Source: Burkholderia sp. Ax-1719
GTDB lineage: Bacteria > Pseudomonadota > Gammaproteobacteria > Burkholderiales > Burkholderiaceae
Length of the DNA stretch: 64,000 nt
NCBI RefSeq assembly: GCF_011753055.1
Contig: NZ_VWWJ01000015.1
Location: 1 to 64,000 of the forward strand
Direction: 5' to 3'
Shown here: positions 22,453 to 32,482 of the stretch, one piece after another
How positions within the stretch are numbered: position 1 is the first letter of the stretch
Layout: the number at the start of each line of letters is the position of its first letter
Position numbers and translations under genes: made by a program
The notes under the pieces: model-generated
Told to the model about the DNA's origin: nothing
Seen by the model: the letters and a program-made list of their open reading frames with translations, nothing else
Database searches by the model: none

Positions 22453-22481
22453 AAAAAAGCCCTGCATTTGCAGGGCTTTTT
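22453..22481. terminator. Bidirectional intrinsic terminator between regA and hslU
   Basis: GCCCTGCA (22459-22466) and TGCAGGGC (22469-22476) form an 8-bp stem flanked by A6 on the left and T5 on the right, so it works on both strands for the convergent regA and hslU. Confidence 0.9.
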
Positions 22482-22503
22482 GCTTTGAACTACGAGAAAG
22501 CGC

Positions 22504-23853
22504 TTACAGCACGTAGCGCGACAGGTCTTCGTCCTGCGAGACTTCGCCGAGCGCCTTGTCCACGTAGGCGGCATCGACGGTCACGCTCTGGCCCGCGTGA
22601 TTGCCGGCGGCGAACGACACGTCTTCCAGCAGCTTTTCGATCACCGTGTAGAGACGGCGCGCACCGATATTCTCGGTCTTCTCGTTGACGGAGAAAGCGA
22701 TTTCCGCGAGACGGCGAATACCGTCTTCGGCGAAATCGAGCTGCACGTCTTCGGTAGCGAGCAGCGCCTGATACTGCTTCACGAGGCTCGCGTCGGTGGC
22801 GACCAGAATCGCTTCGAAGTCCTTCACGGAGAGCGATTCCAGTTCCACGCGGATCGGGAAACGGCCCTGCAGTTCGGGGATCAGATCGCTCGGCTTGGCG
22901 AGATGGAACGCACCGCTTGCGATGAACAGGATGTGATCGGTCTTGATCATCCCGTACTTCGTGTTGATGGTGGTGCCTTCCACGAGCGGCAGCAGATCGC
23001 GCTGCACGCCCTGACGCGACACTTCGCCGCCGCCCGCGCCTTCGTTGTTGCGCGAGGCGATCTTGTCGATTTCGTCGAGGAACACGATGCCGTTCTGCTC
23101 GACGTTCTGCACGGCCTTCTGCTTGACCTCTTCGTCGTTGAGCATCTTCGATGCTTCTTCGTCCGTGAGGAGCTTGAGCGCTTCCTTGACCTTCACCTTG
23201 CGGCGCGTCTTCTTGCCGCCGCCCAGATTGGCGAACATCGAGCGGATCTGCTCGGTCATGTCTTCCATGCCCGGCGGCCCCATGATGTCCATGCCCGATT
23301 GCGGCATTTCCACGTCAAGCTCGATTTCCTTGTCGTCGAGCTGGCCTTCGCGCAGGCGCTTGCGGAAGGTCTGGCGCGTGGCGTTGTCGCCTTCGGCTGG
23401 GGCGCTTTCCGAGGCGGCGTTGAAGCCGACCGGGCGCGCGCTCGGCAACAGGATGTCCAGAATGCGGTCTTCGGCCTGATCGGTGGCCTTGCTGCGCACC
23501 TTGCGCATTTCCGTTTCGCGAGTCTGCTTCACCGAAATTTCGATCAGATCGCGCACGATGCTGTCCACATCGCGGCCCACGTAGCCCACTTCGGTGAACT
23601 TGGTGGCTTCGATCTTGATGAACGGCGCGTCGGCGAGCTTGGCCAGACGGCGCGCGATTTCGGTCTTGCCGACGCCCGTCGGCCCGATCATGAGGATGTT
23701 CTTCGGCGTGATTTCCTGGCGCAGCGGTTCGGCCACCTGCTGGCGGCGCCAGCGGTTGCGCAGCGCGACCGCCACGGCCTTTTTGGCCTTGGCCTGGCCG
23801 ATGATGTGCTTGTCGAGTTCCGAGACGATCTCGGCGGGAGTCATGGTGCTCAT
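22504..23853 (-). CDS. hslU: HslU, ATPase of the HslVU protease
   Basis: AAA+ unfoldase (449 aa) that feeds substrates to the HslV peptidase in the cytoplasm. Walker A is [11 protein letters not shown], Walker B is [11 protein letters not shown], and the I-domain insertion (about 110-250) is present. The C-terminus EDLSRYVL is the typical HslV-activating tail. The ATG at 23853 lies 24 bases after hslV. Confidence 0.98.
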   Translation of the reverse strand: MSTMTPAEIVSELDKHIIGQAKAKKAVAVALRNRWRRQQVAEPLRQEITPKNILMIGPTGVGKTEIARRLAKLADAPFIKIEATKFTEVGYVGRDVDSIVRDLIEISVKQTRETEMRKVRSKATDQAEDRILDILLPSARPVGFNAASESAPAEGDNATRQTFRKRLREGQLDDKEIELDVEMPQSGMDIMGPPGMEDMTEQIRSMFANLGGGKKTRRKVKVKEALKLLTDEEASKMLNDEEVKQKAVQNVEQNGIVFLDEIDKIASRNNEGAGGGEVSRQGVQRDLLPLVEGTTINTKYGMIKTDHILFIASGAFHLAKPSDLIPELQGRFPIRVELESLSVKDFEAILVATDASLVKQYQALLATEDVQLDFAEDGIRRLAEIAFSVNEKTENIGARRLYTVIEKLLEDVSFAAGNHAGQSVTVDAAYVDKALGEVSQDEDLSRYVL

Positions 23854-23877
23854 CGTGATTCCTTGTCGTCCTGGTGA

Positions 23878-24414
23878 TTACTCGATGGTTTCGATCACGC
23901 GGTTGTGATTCGTGTAGATACACATGTCGCCCGCGATTTCGAGCGACTTTTCGACGATCTCGCGTGGCGAGAGGTCGGTGTTGTCGACGAGGGCCTTGGC
24001 CGCCGCCTGTGCATACGAGCCGCCCGAGCCGATCGCGCAGATGCCGCCTTCGGGATCGAGCACGTCGCCGTTGCCGGTGATGACGAGGGTGGTGGTGGCG
24101 TCGGCGGCGATCAGCATCGCTTCCAGACGGCGCAGCATGCGGTCGGTGCGCCAGTCCTTGGCGAGTTCGACGGCTGCGCGGGTGAGATTGCCCTGATGCT
24201 TTTCGAGCTTGGCTTCGAAGCGGTCGAGCAGCGAGAACGCGTCGGCGGTGCCGCCGGCGAAGCCGACCATGACCTTGCCGCCGTAGATGCGTCGCACTTT
24301 CTTCGCGCCGCCCTTCATGACGATGTTGCCGAGGGTGACCTGGCCGTCGCCGCCGAGGGCGACCTTATCGCCGCGCCGCACGGATACGATCGTCGTGCCG
24401 TGAAATTGCTCCAT
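23878..24414 (-). CDS. hslV: HslV, proteasome-like peptidase of HslVU
   Basis: N-terminal nucleophile threonine peptidase (178 aa). The sequence begins [22 protein letters not shown], so the catalytic Thr7 follows a six-residue leader instead of just Met, and a short propeptide must be removed. The family motifs [14 protein letters not shown] and [10 protein letters not shown] are present. ATG at 24414 is chosen because homology begins there; the frame is open upstream. First gene of hslVU. Confidence 0.97.
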   Translation of the reverse strand: MEQFHGTTIVSVRRGDKVALGGDGQVTLGNIVMKGGAKKVRRIYGGKVMVGFAGGTADAFSLLDRFEAKLEKHQGNLTRAAVELAKDWRTDRMLRRLEAMLIAADATTTLVITGNGDVLDPEGGICAIGSGGSYAQAAAKALVDNTDLSPREIVEKSLEIAGDMCIYTNHNRVIETIE

Positions 24415-24678
24415 GTGCGTTCCTTTTACCGTTGATGCCAGGTAGAGATTGGCGCGGCCAGTCACTCATGTGCCGCGCCATCGGGATTCGGTACGCGCCG
24501 CGCGTGCCTGAAACGCTGACCGGAAGCGGCCGCGCCAGGGTGCGCGAGCGGGCGTGTCGGTAGAAGTTTAGGGCGGCAGCGGGCAGTTCAAGGGCTCGCA
24601 GCGCAGAAAGCGAGATAAAGCAGGGGATCGGGCGGGAACGCAGGCGGACGTGGCGCTTGTCTATGCGGATGGCGCAAA
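24415..24678. other. hslV upstream region
   Basis: Together with the dksA terminator, this makes 363 bases between dksA and hslV. No gene is supported. It should carry the hslVU (heat-shock type) promoter; none was read with confidence. Confidence 0.5.
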
Positions 24679-24708
24679 TAAAAAAAGCGCACGGGACTCC
24701 GTGCGCTT
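24679..24708 (-). terminator. Intrinsic terminator of dksA
   Basis: On the minus strand an 8-bp stem GCGCACGG/CCGTGCGC (24706-24687) with a 4-base loop is followed by TTTTTTT. It lies about 70 bases after the dksA stop. Confidence 0.9.
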
Positions 24709-24777
24709 CTTCGAGGAAGGCAGTCGATCCGGCGCGCGCCCACGCAAGGCGCGGGACAGCCGGTAGCCGTCAGCCGG

Positions 24778-25197
24778 TCAGTCGCCGAACAGCTTCTGAC
24801 GCAGTTCGCGGCGCTCCTGCGCTTCGAGCGAGAGCGTGGCGGTCGGGCGGGCGAGCAGACGCGGGATGCCGATCGGCTCACCGGTTTCTTCGCACCAACC
24901 GTAATCGCCCGATTCGATGCGCGCGATCGATTGCTGCACCTTCTTCAGCAGCTTGCGTTCGCGGTCGCGCGTACGCAGTTCGAGCGCGTGCTCTTCTTCG
25001 ATCGTCGCACGGTCGGCCGGATCGGGAACGATCACGGTTTCGCGCAGATTCTCGGTGGTCTGGCCCGCATTGCGGAGGATTTCCGCCTGCAGCTGTTCGA
25101 GCCGGTTCTTGAAGAAGGCGAGCTGATCCTCGTTCATGTAATCCTTGTCGCTCATCTTCAGGATTTCGGCTTCGGTCAAGAGTCGTTTCGTCGTCAT
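24778..25197 (-). CDS. dksA: RNA polymerase-binding transcription factor DksA, one-cysteine type
   Basis: 139-residue DksA that binds the RNA polymerase secondary channel and works with ppGpp in the stringent response. The coiled coil and its tip motif DPADRA (59-64) match E. coli DxxDxA. The globular domain reads C102-xx-T105-x17-S123-xx-A126, where E. coli DksA has four zinc-binding cysteines, so only one remains. This CxxT/SxxA pattern is known from zinc-independent DksA proteins such as P. aeruginosa DksA2 and R. sphaeroides DksA. ATG at 25197 fits homology. It sits downstream of the COG0523 GTPase gene. Confidence 0.95.
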   Translation of the reverse strand: MTTKRLLTEAEILKMSDKDYMNEDQLAFFKNRLEQLQAEILRNAGQTTENLRETVIVPDPADRATIEEEHALELRTRDRERKLLKKVQQSIARIESGDYGWCEETGEPIGIPRLLARPTATLSLEAQERRELRQKLFGD

Positions 25198-25721
25198 CTG
25201 GCTTGCTTCTTCAATGAGTGAGGCAAAACTGGCACAGTTTGCCTGCACTTTTGTGTTGCCCGCAGTGGCCTTCACCACCTGATTACTACGCAAAACCGCG
25301 TTTTATCGCGCGCTTTTTCACGCCAGGGTGCGCACCGACGGGCACGGACGGTGATTTGTCGTGACGCCTGAGCGCCGCTGCGGGGCCGAACTCCTCTGGA
25401 AACCGTGGTTCAGAAGCTTCTGAGGCATATTTCGTACCGGCTGCGCGCTGCGACGCGATGCGCTGCCGGGAGGCGATTCTCACCGGATGCTGCCGGAGAT
25501 TGCCGGAAACCGGTGGTGGGGAGAATGCCTCTCTTCCAGTGGGGCCGTATTGTAACCGAACCGCAAACTCACGCCGCAAGCGGGAAATCCCTGCATCCAC
25601 GGCTTCGTCTTACGATCGATATCCAGAAAATATAACGCGCCAATCGTGAAAAAGCGATGGTCGGGTACGTTATTTGATGCACAGCGCACGGAAAGACGCA
25701 ATTGCTCAGCCTGCAAGACCG
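25198..25721. other. Spacer between the COG0523 gene and dksA
   Basis: About 525 bases (597 to the COG0523 stop) with no supported gene; open frames here lack homology and ribosome sites. It should contain the dksA promoter and leader. A hairpin-capable repeat, GGCAAAACTG (25222-25231) against CAGTTTGCC (25235-25243), lies 25 bases upstream of the dksA start. Bases 25600-25700 are markedly AT-richer than average. Confidence 0.5.
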
Positions 25722-25758
25722 CTAAAAACGACAACGCCCGGCGTAAAGCCAGGCGTTG
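25722..25758 (-). terminator. Probable terminator of the COG0523 GTPase gene
   Basis: On the minus strand CAACGCCTGGC and GCCGGGCGTTG (25758-25748 and 25742-25732) form an 11-bp stem with one mismatch and a 5-base loop. A short T-run (complement of AAAAA at about 25724-25728) follows a few bases later. Confidence 0.6.
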
Positions 25759-25794
25759 AAGCATAAAAAGCGATTTGAACGCGGATTCAGCGCA

Positions 25795-26919
<1,125 letters not shown>

Positions 26920-26980
26920 GCTTTTGCTCGCTGAGTGTCGGGATGGGCGCGGCGCGCGGCCCGCGCGTCCTGTCGCCAGT

Positions 26981-26993
26981 GTTACAACATAAC
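26981..26993. promoter_or_regulatory. Zur-box-like palindrome upstream of the COG0523 gene
   Basis: GTTACAACATAAC (minus strand GTTATGTTGTAAC) is an inverted repeat GTTA-N5-TAAC that matches about 10 of 13 positions of the proteobacterial Zur core GTTATAATATAAC. It lies 62 bases upstream of the COG0523 start, inside a short AT-rich patch suited to a promoter. Assigned by eye. Confidence 0.5.
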
Positions 26994-27096
26994 TATCTAT
27001 TGAATCATATCTGCGCCGCGCACGCAGGGGCGCACGTGATGCGGGGTCGAATCACGCGTGCTCAATGCACGCGATTCACGCGCAAATGAGGCCGTT

Positions 27097-28302
27097 TCAG
27101 GCGATTTGCAACAGCAGGCCCTTGAGGTATTCGCCTTCCGGGAACGCCGTGAGCAGCGGATGATCGACGCCCGCGCCCAGACGCTTGAGGATGCGTGCGT
27201 CCACCTTCGCATCGGCGGCCGCGCCCGCGACGATCTTCTGGAACAGTTCCGGATCGATCGCGCCCGAGCACGAATACGTGAACAGCAGACCGCCCGGACG
27301 CAGCAGCTTGAAGCCGGTCAGATTGATGTCCTTGTAGGCGCGCGAGGCGCGATCCACGTGTTCTTTCGAGGCCGCGAACTTGGGCGGATCGAGCACCACC
27401 AGATCGAAACGCTCGCCTTCTTCGTGCAGGCGGCGCAGCGTCTTGAAGGCGTCGGCGTCCAGCCAGGTGGCGCGTTCGGCGTCGAAGCCGTTCGCTTCGA
27501 CGTTCTTCTGCGCCGTATTCAGCGCCTCGCCCGACGAGTCGATCGACACCACGCGTTTGGCGCCACCCTTCATCGCCGCGAGCGAGAAACCGCCCGTGTA
27601 GCAGAAGCAGTTGAGCACGTCGCGGCCTTCGGCGTAGGTCTGCACCAGCGCGCGGTTGTCGCGCTGATCGACATAGAAGCCGGTCTTGTGGCCGTTGCGC
27701 ACGTCGACGTGATAGCGCACGCCGTTTTCACTGGCGATGAGCGTTTCGGGCGGCTCGTCGCCGGCCAGCACGCCGGTGATCTGCTCCAGGCCTTCCTTCT
27801 GGCGGATCGAGACATCCGAGCGCTCGTAGACGTTCGGGCAGCCCGTCACCTGCGTCAGCGCGTTGACGATGGCTTCCTTCCACGCTTCCACGCCCGCCGC
27901 CATAAACTGGCAGACGAGCTGGCCGCGTGCGTTCTGCGCGACGTCTTCCGTGTACCAGTCGACGATCAGGCCGGGCAGGCCGTCCGCCTCGCCGAAGATC
28001 AGGCGCACCGCGCCGGTGTTATGCACCATCGCCTGGCGATGCGCGAGCGCGCGCTGCACGCGGCGCTTGAAGAACGCGTGGTCGATCGGCTCGTTTTCGT
28101 CGAAGCTCCAGATGCGCGCGCGGATCTGCGAATGCGGGCTGTAGGCGGCGCGCCCGAGGAAACGGCCGTCGGCGGCGCGCACGATCACCGTGGCGCCGGG
28201 CGCGGGCTTGCCGTCGACGCGATCGATCGCGTTGGCGTAGACCCACGGATGGCGACGCAGCAGGGATTTTTCTTTCGACGGCTTGAGTGTGACGATATTC
28301 AT
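27097..28302 (-). CDS. rlmI: RlmI-family 23S rRNA methyltransferase
   Basis: Class I SAM-dependent RNA methyltransferase (401 aa) of the family that makes m5C1962 in 23S rRNA. An N-terminal PUA domain (about 1-75, starting MNIVTLKPSKEKSLLRRHPW), an EEHEP-like middle region and a Rossmann domain with NCFCYTGGFSLAA (motif I), DLVVLDPPKFA (motif IV) and FTYSCSGAI (candidate catalytic Cys) are seen. ATG at 28302 chosen by homology. Substrate base is inferred from the family. Confidence 0.9.
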   Translation of the reverse strand: MNIVTLKPSKEKSLLRRHPWVYANAIDRVDGKPAPGATVIVRAADGRFLGRAAYSPHSQIRARIWSFDENEPIDHAFFKRRVQRALAHRQAMVHNTGAVRLIFGEADGLPGLIVDWYTEDVAQNARGQLVCQFMAAGVEAWKEAIVNALTQVTGCPNVYERSDVSIRQKEGLEQITGVLAGDEPPETLIASENGVRYHVDVRNGHKTGFYVDQRDNRALVQTYAEGRDVLNCFCYTGGFSLAAMKGGAKRVVSIDSSGEALNTAQKNVEANGFDAERATWLDADAFKTLRRLHEEGERFDLVVLDPPKFAASKEHVDRASRAYKDINLTGFKLLRPGGLLFTYSCSGAIDPELFQKIVAGAAADAKVDARILKRLGAGVDHPLLTAFPEGEYLKGLLLQIA

Positions 28303-28419
28303 GATGGATGTGATGCCAATGATGCGGCGGCGTCCGATGAGCCTTCGTGAGCGCAACGGACGCGCAAAAAACGGTGAGGGCGCGCGAGTGGCCTCAAGCG
28401 ACGAGAAGGCGCAAGCGCC

Positions 28420-29364
28420 TTACTCTTCGCGCTTCTTCGCGCGCGGATGCGCGTTGTCGTACACCTTCGCCAGATGCTGGAAATCGAGCGATGTGTACAC
28501 CTGCGTGGCCGAAATGCTCGCGTGCCCCAGCAATTCCTGCACGGCGCGCAGATCGCCGCTCGATTGCAGCAGATGTGTGGCGAACGAGTGCCGCAACACG
28601 TGCGGATGCACATTCGCCGGAATCCCGGCGACCAGCGCGGCGCGCTTCACGCGCTCGCGCACCACGCCAGGCGCCATGCGGTTGCCGCGCACGGAGAGAA
28701 AGAGCGGGGCGTCGTCGTGCTTGATCCACGCGTCGCGTACCGCGAGCCAGGCATCGAGCGCATCCAGCGCTTTGCGCCCGACGGGCACGATGCGATGCCG
28801 GTCGCCTTTGCCGTGCACTTCGACTTCGGCGGCGTCGCGTTTGAGCCAGCTCGCCGATTCGTAGCCGTCGCGCCGCACGTAACGCACGTCCAGCCCGACG
28901 AGTTCCGCCAGACGCAGCCCCGACGAATAGAACAGCTCCAGCATCGCCTGATCGCGCAGCGTTTCCAGACTGCCCGAGGCGGCTTCGCTCGCAGCCGCCG
29001 GTGCTTCCATGAGGCGCGTGGCGTCATCGACGGACAGCGCCTTGGGCAGCGTCTTCGCGCGCTTGGGCGCACGCACGGCGGCGACCGGATTGGCGTCGAG
29101 TTCGATGCGGCCCGCGAGCCAGCGATAAAACGCGCGCCACGCCGACAGCCGGTGCGCGATCGAGCGCGCCGACAATCCACCCGCGTGTGCGCGCGCCACC
29201 GCACCGCGCACATCCGCGGGCGTGACCTTTTCGAGCGGACGGCCGTTGGCGAGCTTCTTCAGCTCGTCGAGTTCGTGGGCGTAGCCGCGCAGCGTGTGCG
29301 CCGAGAGCCGGCGCACATGCTCGAGCGTGTCGAGATAGTCGGCGATCGGATCGGTCGGGTTCAC
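28420..29364 (-). CDS. xerC: Tyrosine recombinase XerC
   Basis: Site-specific recombinase (314 aa) that, with XerD, resolves chromosome dimers at dif. The N-terminal SAM-like DNA-binding domain (1-95) is followed by the catalytic domain with the Arg in SSGLRLAELVGLD, Lys in HGKGDRHRIVP, HPHVLRHSFATHLL, the GHASISATQVYTSL region and nucleophile Tyr. It lies directly after the DUF484 gene (38-base gap), the dapF-DUF484-xerC order seen in many proteobacteria, which argues for a housekeeping XerC and not a mobile integrase. Confidence 0.93.
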   Translation of the reverse strand: MNPTDPIADYLDTLEHVRRLSAHTLRGYAHELDELKKLANGRPLEKVTPADVRGAVARAHAGGLSARSIAHRLSAWRAFYRWLAGRIELDANPVAAVRAPKRAKTLPKALSVDDATRLMEAPAAASEAASGSLETLRDQAMLELFYSSGLRLAELVGLDVRYVRRDGYESASWLKRDAAEVEVHGKGDRHRIVPVGRKALDALDAWLAVRDAWIKHDDAPLFLSVRGNRMAPGVVRERVKRAALVAGIPANVHPHVLRHSFATHLLQSSGDLRAVQELLGHASISATQVYTSLDFQHLAKVYDNAHPRAKKREE

Positions 29365-29402
29365 GGTGACGGCTTCGCTTCGGTCAAGATCAGTGCGGCA
29401 AC

Positions 29403-30086
29403 TTAGTGAGGCAACAGACGCGCAAGCGCGCCGCTCGCCAGCGTGCCGATCTGGCGCAGGAAATCGGTGCCCATGCCGTCGTGGAAGCGGCGCGGATCGG
29501 GCGAACCCATCACCAGCAGGCCGAACGGTGCGCCGCTTGGGTCGCGTTCCTCATCGCTTACGCGCTTGCGCAGCGTGATGATCGCCACCGACTGCGGCTC
29601 GCCTTGCTCGGCATCGAGCCATTGCGCGGCTTCGAAGCCGGTATTCGCGCCGCAATACGGCGTTTCCAGGCTGCCCGCGAACAGGCGCACTTCCTCGCCG
29701 GTGTGCTTCGCGAAACTGGCCTGCGAGTAGGTTTCGGCGACATCCCACAGACGCAGCGCCGATTGCGGCACATCGAACTCCTCGCGCAGACGCTCGGCGA
29801 TCATGCGCGGCAACGCGTGCGGATCGCGCTCGGCGAGCACCAGCGAGGTCCAGTGGACCATCTTCGCGGCGATGCTGTCGTTCTCGTGGCCGTAGCGCAG
29901 CAGCTCGGACAGACGCAGTTCCAGGTGTTTGTTCTTCTCGCGCAGCATTTCCATCTGGCGCTCCTGGAGCGACACGGCAGCCTTGCCGTGCGGATTGCCC
30001 AGTTTGAGCGAGACCAGTAGCTCGGCGTGCTCGACGAAGAAGTTGGGGTTGGCAAGCAGATAATCGGCGACTTCGCGATCGGTCAT
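29403..30086 (-). CDS. DUF484 family protein
   Basis: 227-residue cytoplasmic protein of the DUF484 family, usually encoded between dapF and xerC. An N-terminal region (MTDREVADYLLANPNFFVEH) precedes a coiled-coil stretch (about 45-70: QERQMEMLREKNKHLELRLSELL) and a GAF-like domain with GSPDPRRFHDGMGTDFLRQIG near the C-terminus. Function is not established. ATG at 30086 fits the family; no strong ribosome site is seen. Confidence 0.9.
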   Translation of the reverse strand: MTDREVADYLLANPNFFVEHAELLVSLKLGNPHGKAAVSLQERQMEMLREKNKHLELRLSELLRYGHENDSIAAKMVHWTSLVLAERDPHALPRMIAERLREEFDVPQSALRLWDVAETYSQASFAKHTGEEVRLFAGSLETPYCGANTGFEAAQWLDAEQGEPQSVAIITLRKRVSDEERDPSGAPFGLLVMGSPDPRRFHDGMGTDFLRQIGTLASGALARLLPH

Positions 30087-30281
30087 GTCGTTAGCACGTA
30101 AAAAGCAACGTAAAAGGCGCGTTCGGTCAGGAAGCGGCGCGCGGCTGCGCGCCGGATGAGGCGATGTATCGTGGTCACGCCGCGCATGGTTTCGCGGCAC
30201 GACGGTCTTGCGGTCCTGCGTTTTAGTCTGTCTTGCGTTTGCTGCTCGATCAACTTGATCGGCGTGATCGACGTGTGCGCC

Positions 30282-31148
30282 TTAATCGGCGATTTCGATC
30301 TCGCCTTCGAACACCGTGGTGGCCGGGCCTGCCATGGTCAGCGCGGCGTCTTCGTTGCGCGCGCCGTCCCAGGCGATCGTGAGCTGGCCGCCGTGCGTAT
30401 GCACCTTGACCGGCGAGTCAAGCAGGCCGCGGCGAATACCCGCCGCCACCGCCGCGCACGCGCCCGTGCCGCACGCGAGCGTTTCGCCCGCGCCGCGTTC
30501 GAACACGCGCAGCTTCACTTCGTTGCGCGAAACAATCTGCATGAAGCCTGCGTTCACCTTGTTCGGGAAGCGCGCATGCGCTTCGATCACGGGGCCGTCC
30601 TGGAGCACCGCAAACGCTTCGGTATCGTCGACGATCTGAACCGCGTGCGGATTGCCCATCGACACCGCCGAAATCCAGCGCGTCTGGCCATTCACTTCGA
30701 GCGGCCAGAGCGTGTCGTTGCCCTCGCGGCGACCGTCGAGGCCGTCTGCGTTGAACGGCACCAGCGCCGGCTCGAACACCGGGCTGCCCATATCGACGAC
30801 GACTTCGCCGTTGTCCTGCATGACGAGCGTGAGCACGCCTTTCTGGACCTGCACGCGCACGCTGCGCGCGTCGGTGAGATGCTGGTCGCGCACGAATTTG
30901 ACGAAGCAGCGCGCGCCATTGCCGCAGTGCTCGACCTCGCCGCCGTCGCAATTGAAGATGCGATAGCGGAAATCGACGCCATCGACGGTCGGCTTTTCGA
31001 CCAGCAGCAGTTGATCCGCGCCAACGCCGAAGTGGCGGTCGGCGAGCGCGCGCACGCGTTCGGGCGTGAGCGAAAGCGACTGGGTATAGCCGTCGAGCAC
31101 GACAAAGTCGTTGCCCGCGCCGTGCATCTTGGTGAATTTCAGCTTCAC
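30282..31148 (-). CDS. dapF: Diaminopimelate epimerase
   Basis: Converts LL- to meso-diaminopimelate for lysine and peptidoglycan (288 aa). The paired catalytic cysteines lie in [11 protein letters not shown] and [18 protein letters not shown]. The start is the GTG at 31148 (reading [19 protein letters not shown]): homology starts there and no ATG is available in frame. Upstream of DUF484-xerC in the same direction, and downstream of lpxL behind a terminator. Confidence 0.96.
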   Translation of the reverse strand: MKLKFTKMHGAGNDFVVLDGYTQSLSLTPERVRALADRHFGVGADQLLLVEKPTVDGVDFRYRIFNCDGGEVEHCGNGARCFVKFVRDQHLTDARSVRVQVQKGVLTLVMQDNGEVVVDMGSPVFEPALVPFNADGLDGRREGNDTLWPLEVNGQTRWISAVSMGNPHAVQIVDDTEAFAVLQDGPVIEAHARFPNKVNAGFMQIVSRNEVKLRVFERGAGETLACGTGACAAVAAGIRRGLLDSPVKVHTHGGQLTIAWDGARNEDAALTMAGPATTVFEGEIEIAD

Positions 31149-31248
31149 GATGGGCTTCTGTTCCTTGCTGCGAGAGGATTCGTGGCGAATAGCGAATGAT
31201 ACACGGTGGCCAGGCGGCAGTCGCCCGCCGACAAACCGGCCGGGCAGC

Positions 31249-31272
31249 AAAAAGCCGCCCGCAGGCGGCTTT
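31249..31272 (-). terminator. Intrinsic terminator of lpxL
   Basis: On the minus strand AAAGCCGCC and GGCGGCTTT form a stem with a 4-base loop, followed by TTTTT in the minus direction. It lies about 35 bases past the lpxL stop and separates it from dapF. Confidence 0.85.
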
Positions 31273-31306
31273 GGACTCGACTTCTCGCCCGGTCGCTTCA
31301 GCCCGT

Positions 31307-32191
31307 TCAATACAGGCCCGGCTGACCTTCCGGTCGCGTCTTGAAGCGCTTGTGGACCCAGTAATACTGCTCGGGAATGCGCGGAATCTGCTCTTCCAGA
31401 AACGCGTTCATGCGGCGCGCGTCCTGCTCGTCGTCGCCGGTCGGATAATTTTCCCAAGGTTTGAATACTTTCAGCCGATAACCCTTGTAATTGGGCAGCA
31501 CCTCGCCGATGAACGGCACGACCTGCGCGTGCCCCACTTTCGCCAGCCGCCCGACGGCAGTCAGCGTGCACGCCGGCACGCCGAAGAACGGCACGAAGGT
31601 GGAGTTGCGCATGCCGTAGTCCATATCGGCGCCGAGCATCACGGGTTTTTTGTCGCGCAGCCAGCGCAGTACGGCGCGCGCGCTGTCCGCGCGGCTGACC
31701 ATTTCGGCGCCGAAGCGGCTGCGGCCCGCTTTTGCGGCGGCCTCGAATTCGGGGTTCGAAAACGGCTGATACAGCGAGCCGCACGGACGGTGCAGCGAGT
31801 AGTTCAGAAACATCGAACCGGCTTCGATGCCAACGAAGTGCAGGCCGAGGAACAGCGTGGGCGGCAGGTTGGGATCGGTCAGATCGATTTCGCTGTCGAG
31901 CTGGACGAGCTTTTCGAGCTTCTTCGCCGAGCCGAACCACTGCACGCTGCGCTCCATGTAGCTGCGGATCGCCTGGCGGAAATGCTGACCCGCCACTTCC
32001 TCGCGCTTTTCTTCGCTCCACTCGGGGAAGCACAGACGCAGGTTGGTATGGACGACGCGCTTGCGGCGGCTCGGGATCTGGTAGAGCAGCCAGCCCAGCC
32101 CGTCTCCCAGACGAGCGACGAAACCATAGGGTAGGATCGCAAAAAGTTTCAGCAGACCAATGGCGAAACGTGAGCCGAGTTTGCCTAGCAT
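31307..32191 (-). CDS. lpxL: Lipid A late acyltransferase (LpxL/HtrB family)
   Basis: Inner-membrane enzyme (294 aa) adding a secondary acyl chain to lipid A. The N-terminal hydrophobic anchor (about 10-35) is followed by the HX4E catalytic motif HFVGIE and family motifs [15 protein letters not shown] and [20 protein letters not shown] ribosome site precedes the ATG. Divergent from metK. Burkholderia carry more than one member of this family, so the acyl chain and position are not certain. Confidence 0.9.
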   Translation of the reverse strand: MLGKLGSRFAIGLLKLFAILPYGFVARLGDGLGWLLYQIPSRRKRVVHTNLRLCFPEWSEEKREEVAGQHFRQAIRSYMERSVQWFGSAKKLEKLVQLDSEIDLTDPNLPPTLFLGLHFVGIEAGSMFLNYSLHRPCGSLYQPFSNPEFEAAAKAGRSRFGAEMVSRADSARAVLRWLRDKKPVMLGADMDYGMRNSTFVPFFGVPACTLTAVGRLAKVGHAQVVPFIGEVLPNYKGYRLKVFKPWENYPTGDDEQDARRMNAFLEEQIPRIPEQYYWVHKRFKTRPEGQPGLY

Positions 32192-32290
32192 GCGGCGACT
32201 CCCGTGACGTGCCGGAACGTGGACAAAGCAGCGGTGGAGAAAACGATTGACAACACTCAGCGTGACTCTGCGACAAATTAGGGAAGTCGC

Positions 32291-32482
32291 TATAATAAGG
32301 GCTTCGCCGAGTTAACTGACAACTTGCGGGGCGAAGCCGGTTTGCCATGTATCGCGCCACGGAGCTAAGTGTGCGGTCACAGGCAGCCCGGACCAGGTAA
32401 TCCGCTAAAGCGTCGCCGCTTCAAAGCTCCCGAAGCTGGCTACGTGAAATTCAACCGTCACCAGCTACAAGGAGCCTTACAC
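32291..32482 (+). promoter_or_regulatory. metK promoter -10 and long structured leader
   Basis: A consensus -10 TATAAT is at 32291-32296, about 190 bases before the metK GTG; no good -35 at standard distance was found. Just after it, GGCTTCGCC (32300-32308) and GGCGAAGCC (32330-32338) form a perfect 9-bp stem with a 21-base loop, then about 140 bases of leader follow. Because +1 should be near 32301-32304, the full stem may lose its first bases. It does not match SAM-I, SAM-II or SAH aptamers by eye. Whether it senses anything is unknown. Confidence 0.5.

Noticed and set aside
25286-25764. Short minus-strand frames between dksA and the COG0523 gene
   Set aside because: No ribosome site, no homology, and one crosses the likely terminator.
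28420-29364. Phage or genomic-island integrase
   Set aside because: Sequence and dapF-DUF484-xerC context fit the housekeeping XerC; no attachment repeats or phage genes nearby.
32291-32482. SAH, SAM-I or SAM-II aptamer at metK
   Set aside because: None of the conserved cores I can recall is present; kept only as an unclassified leader.
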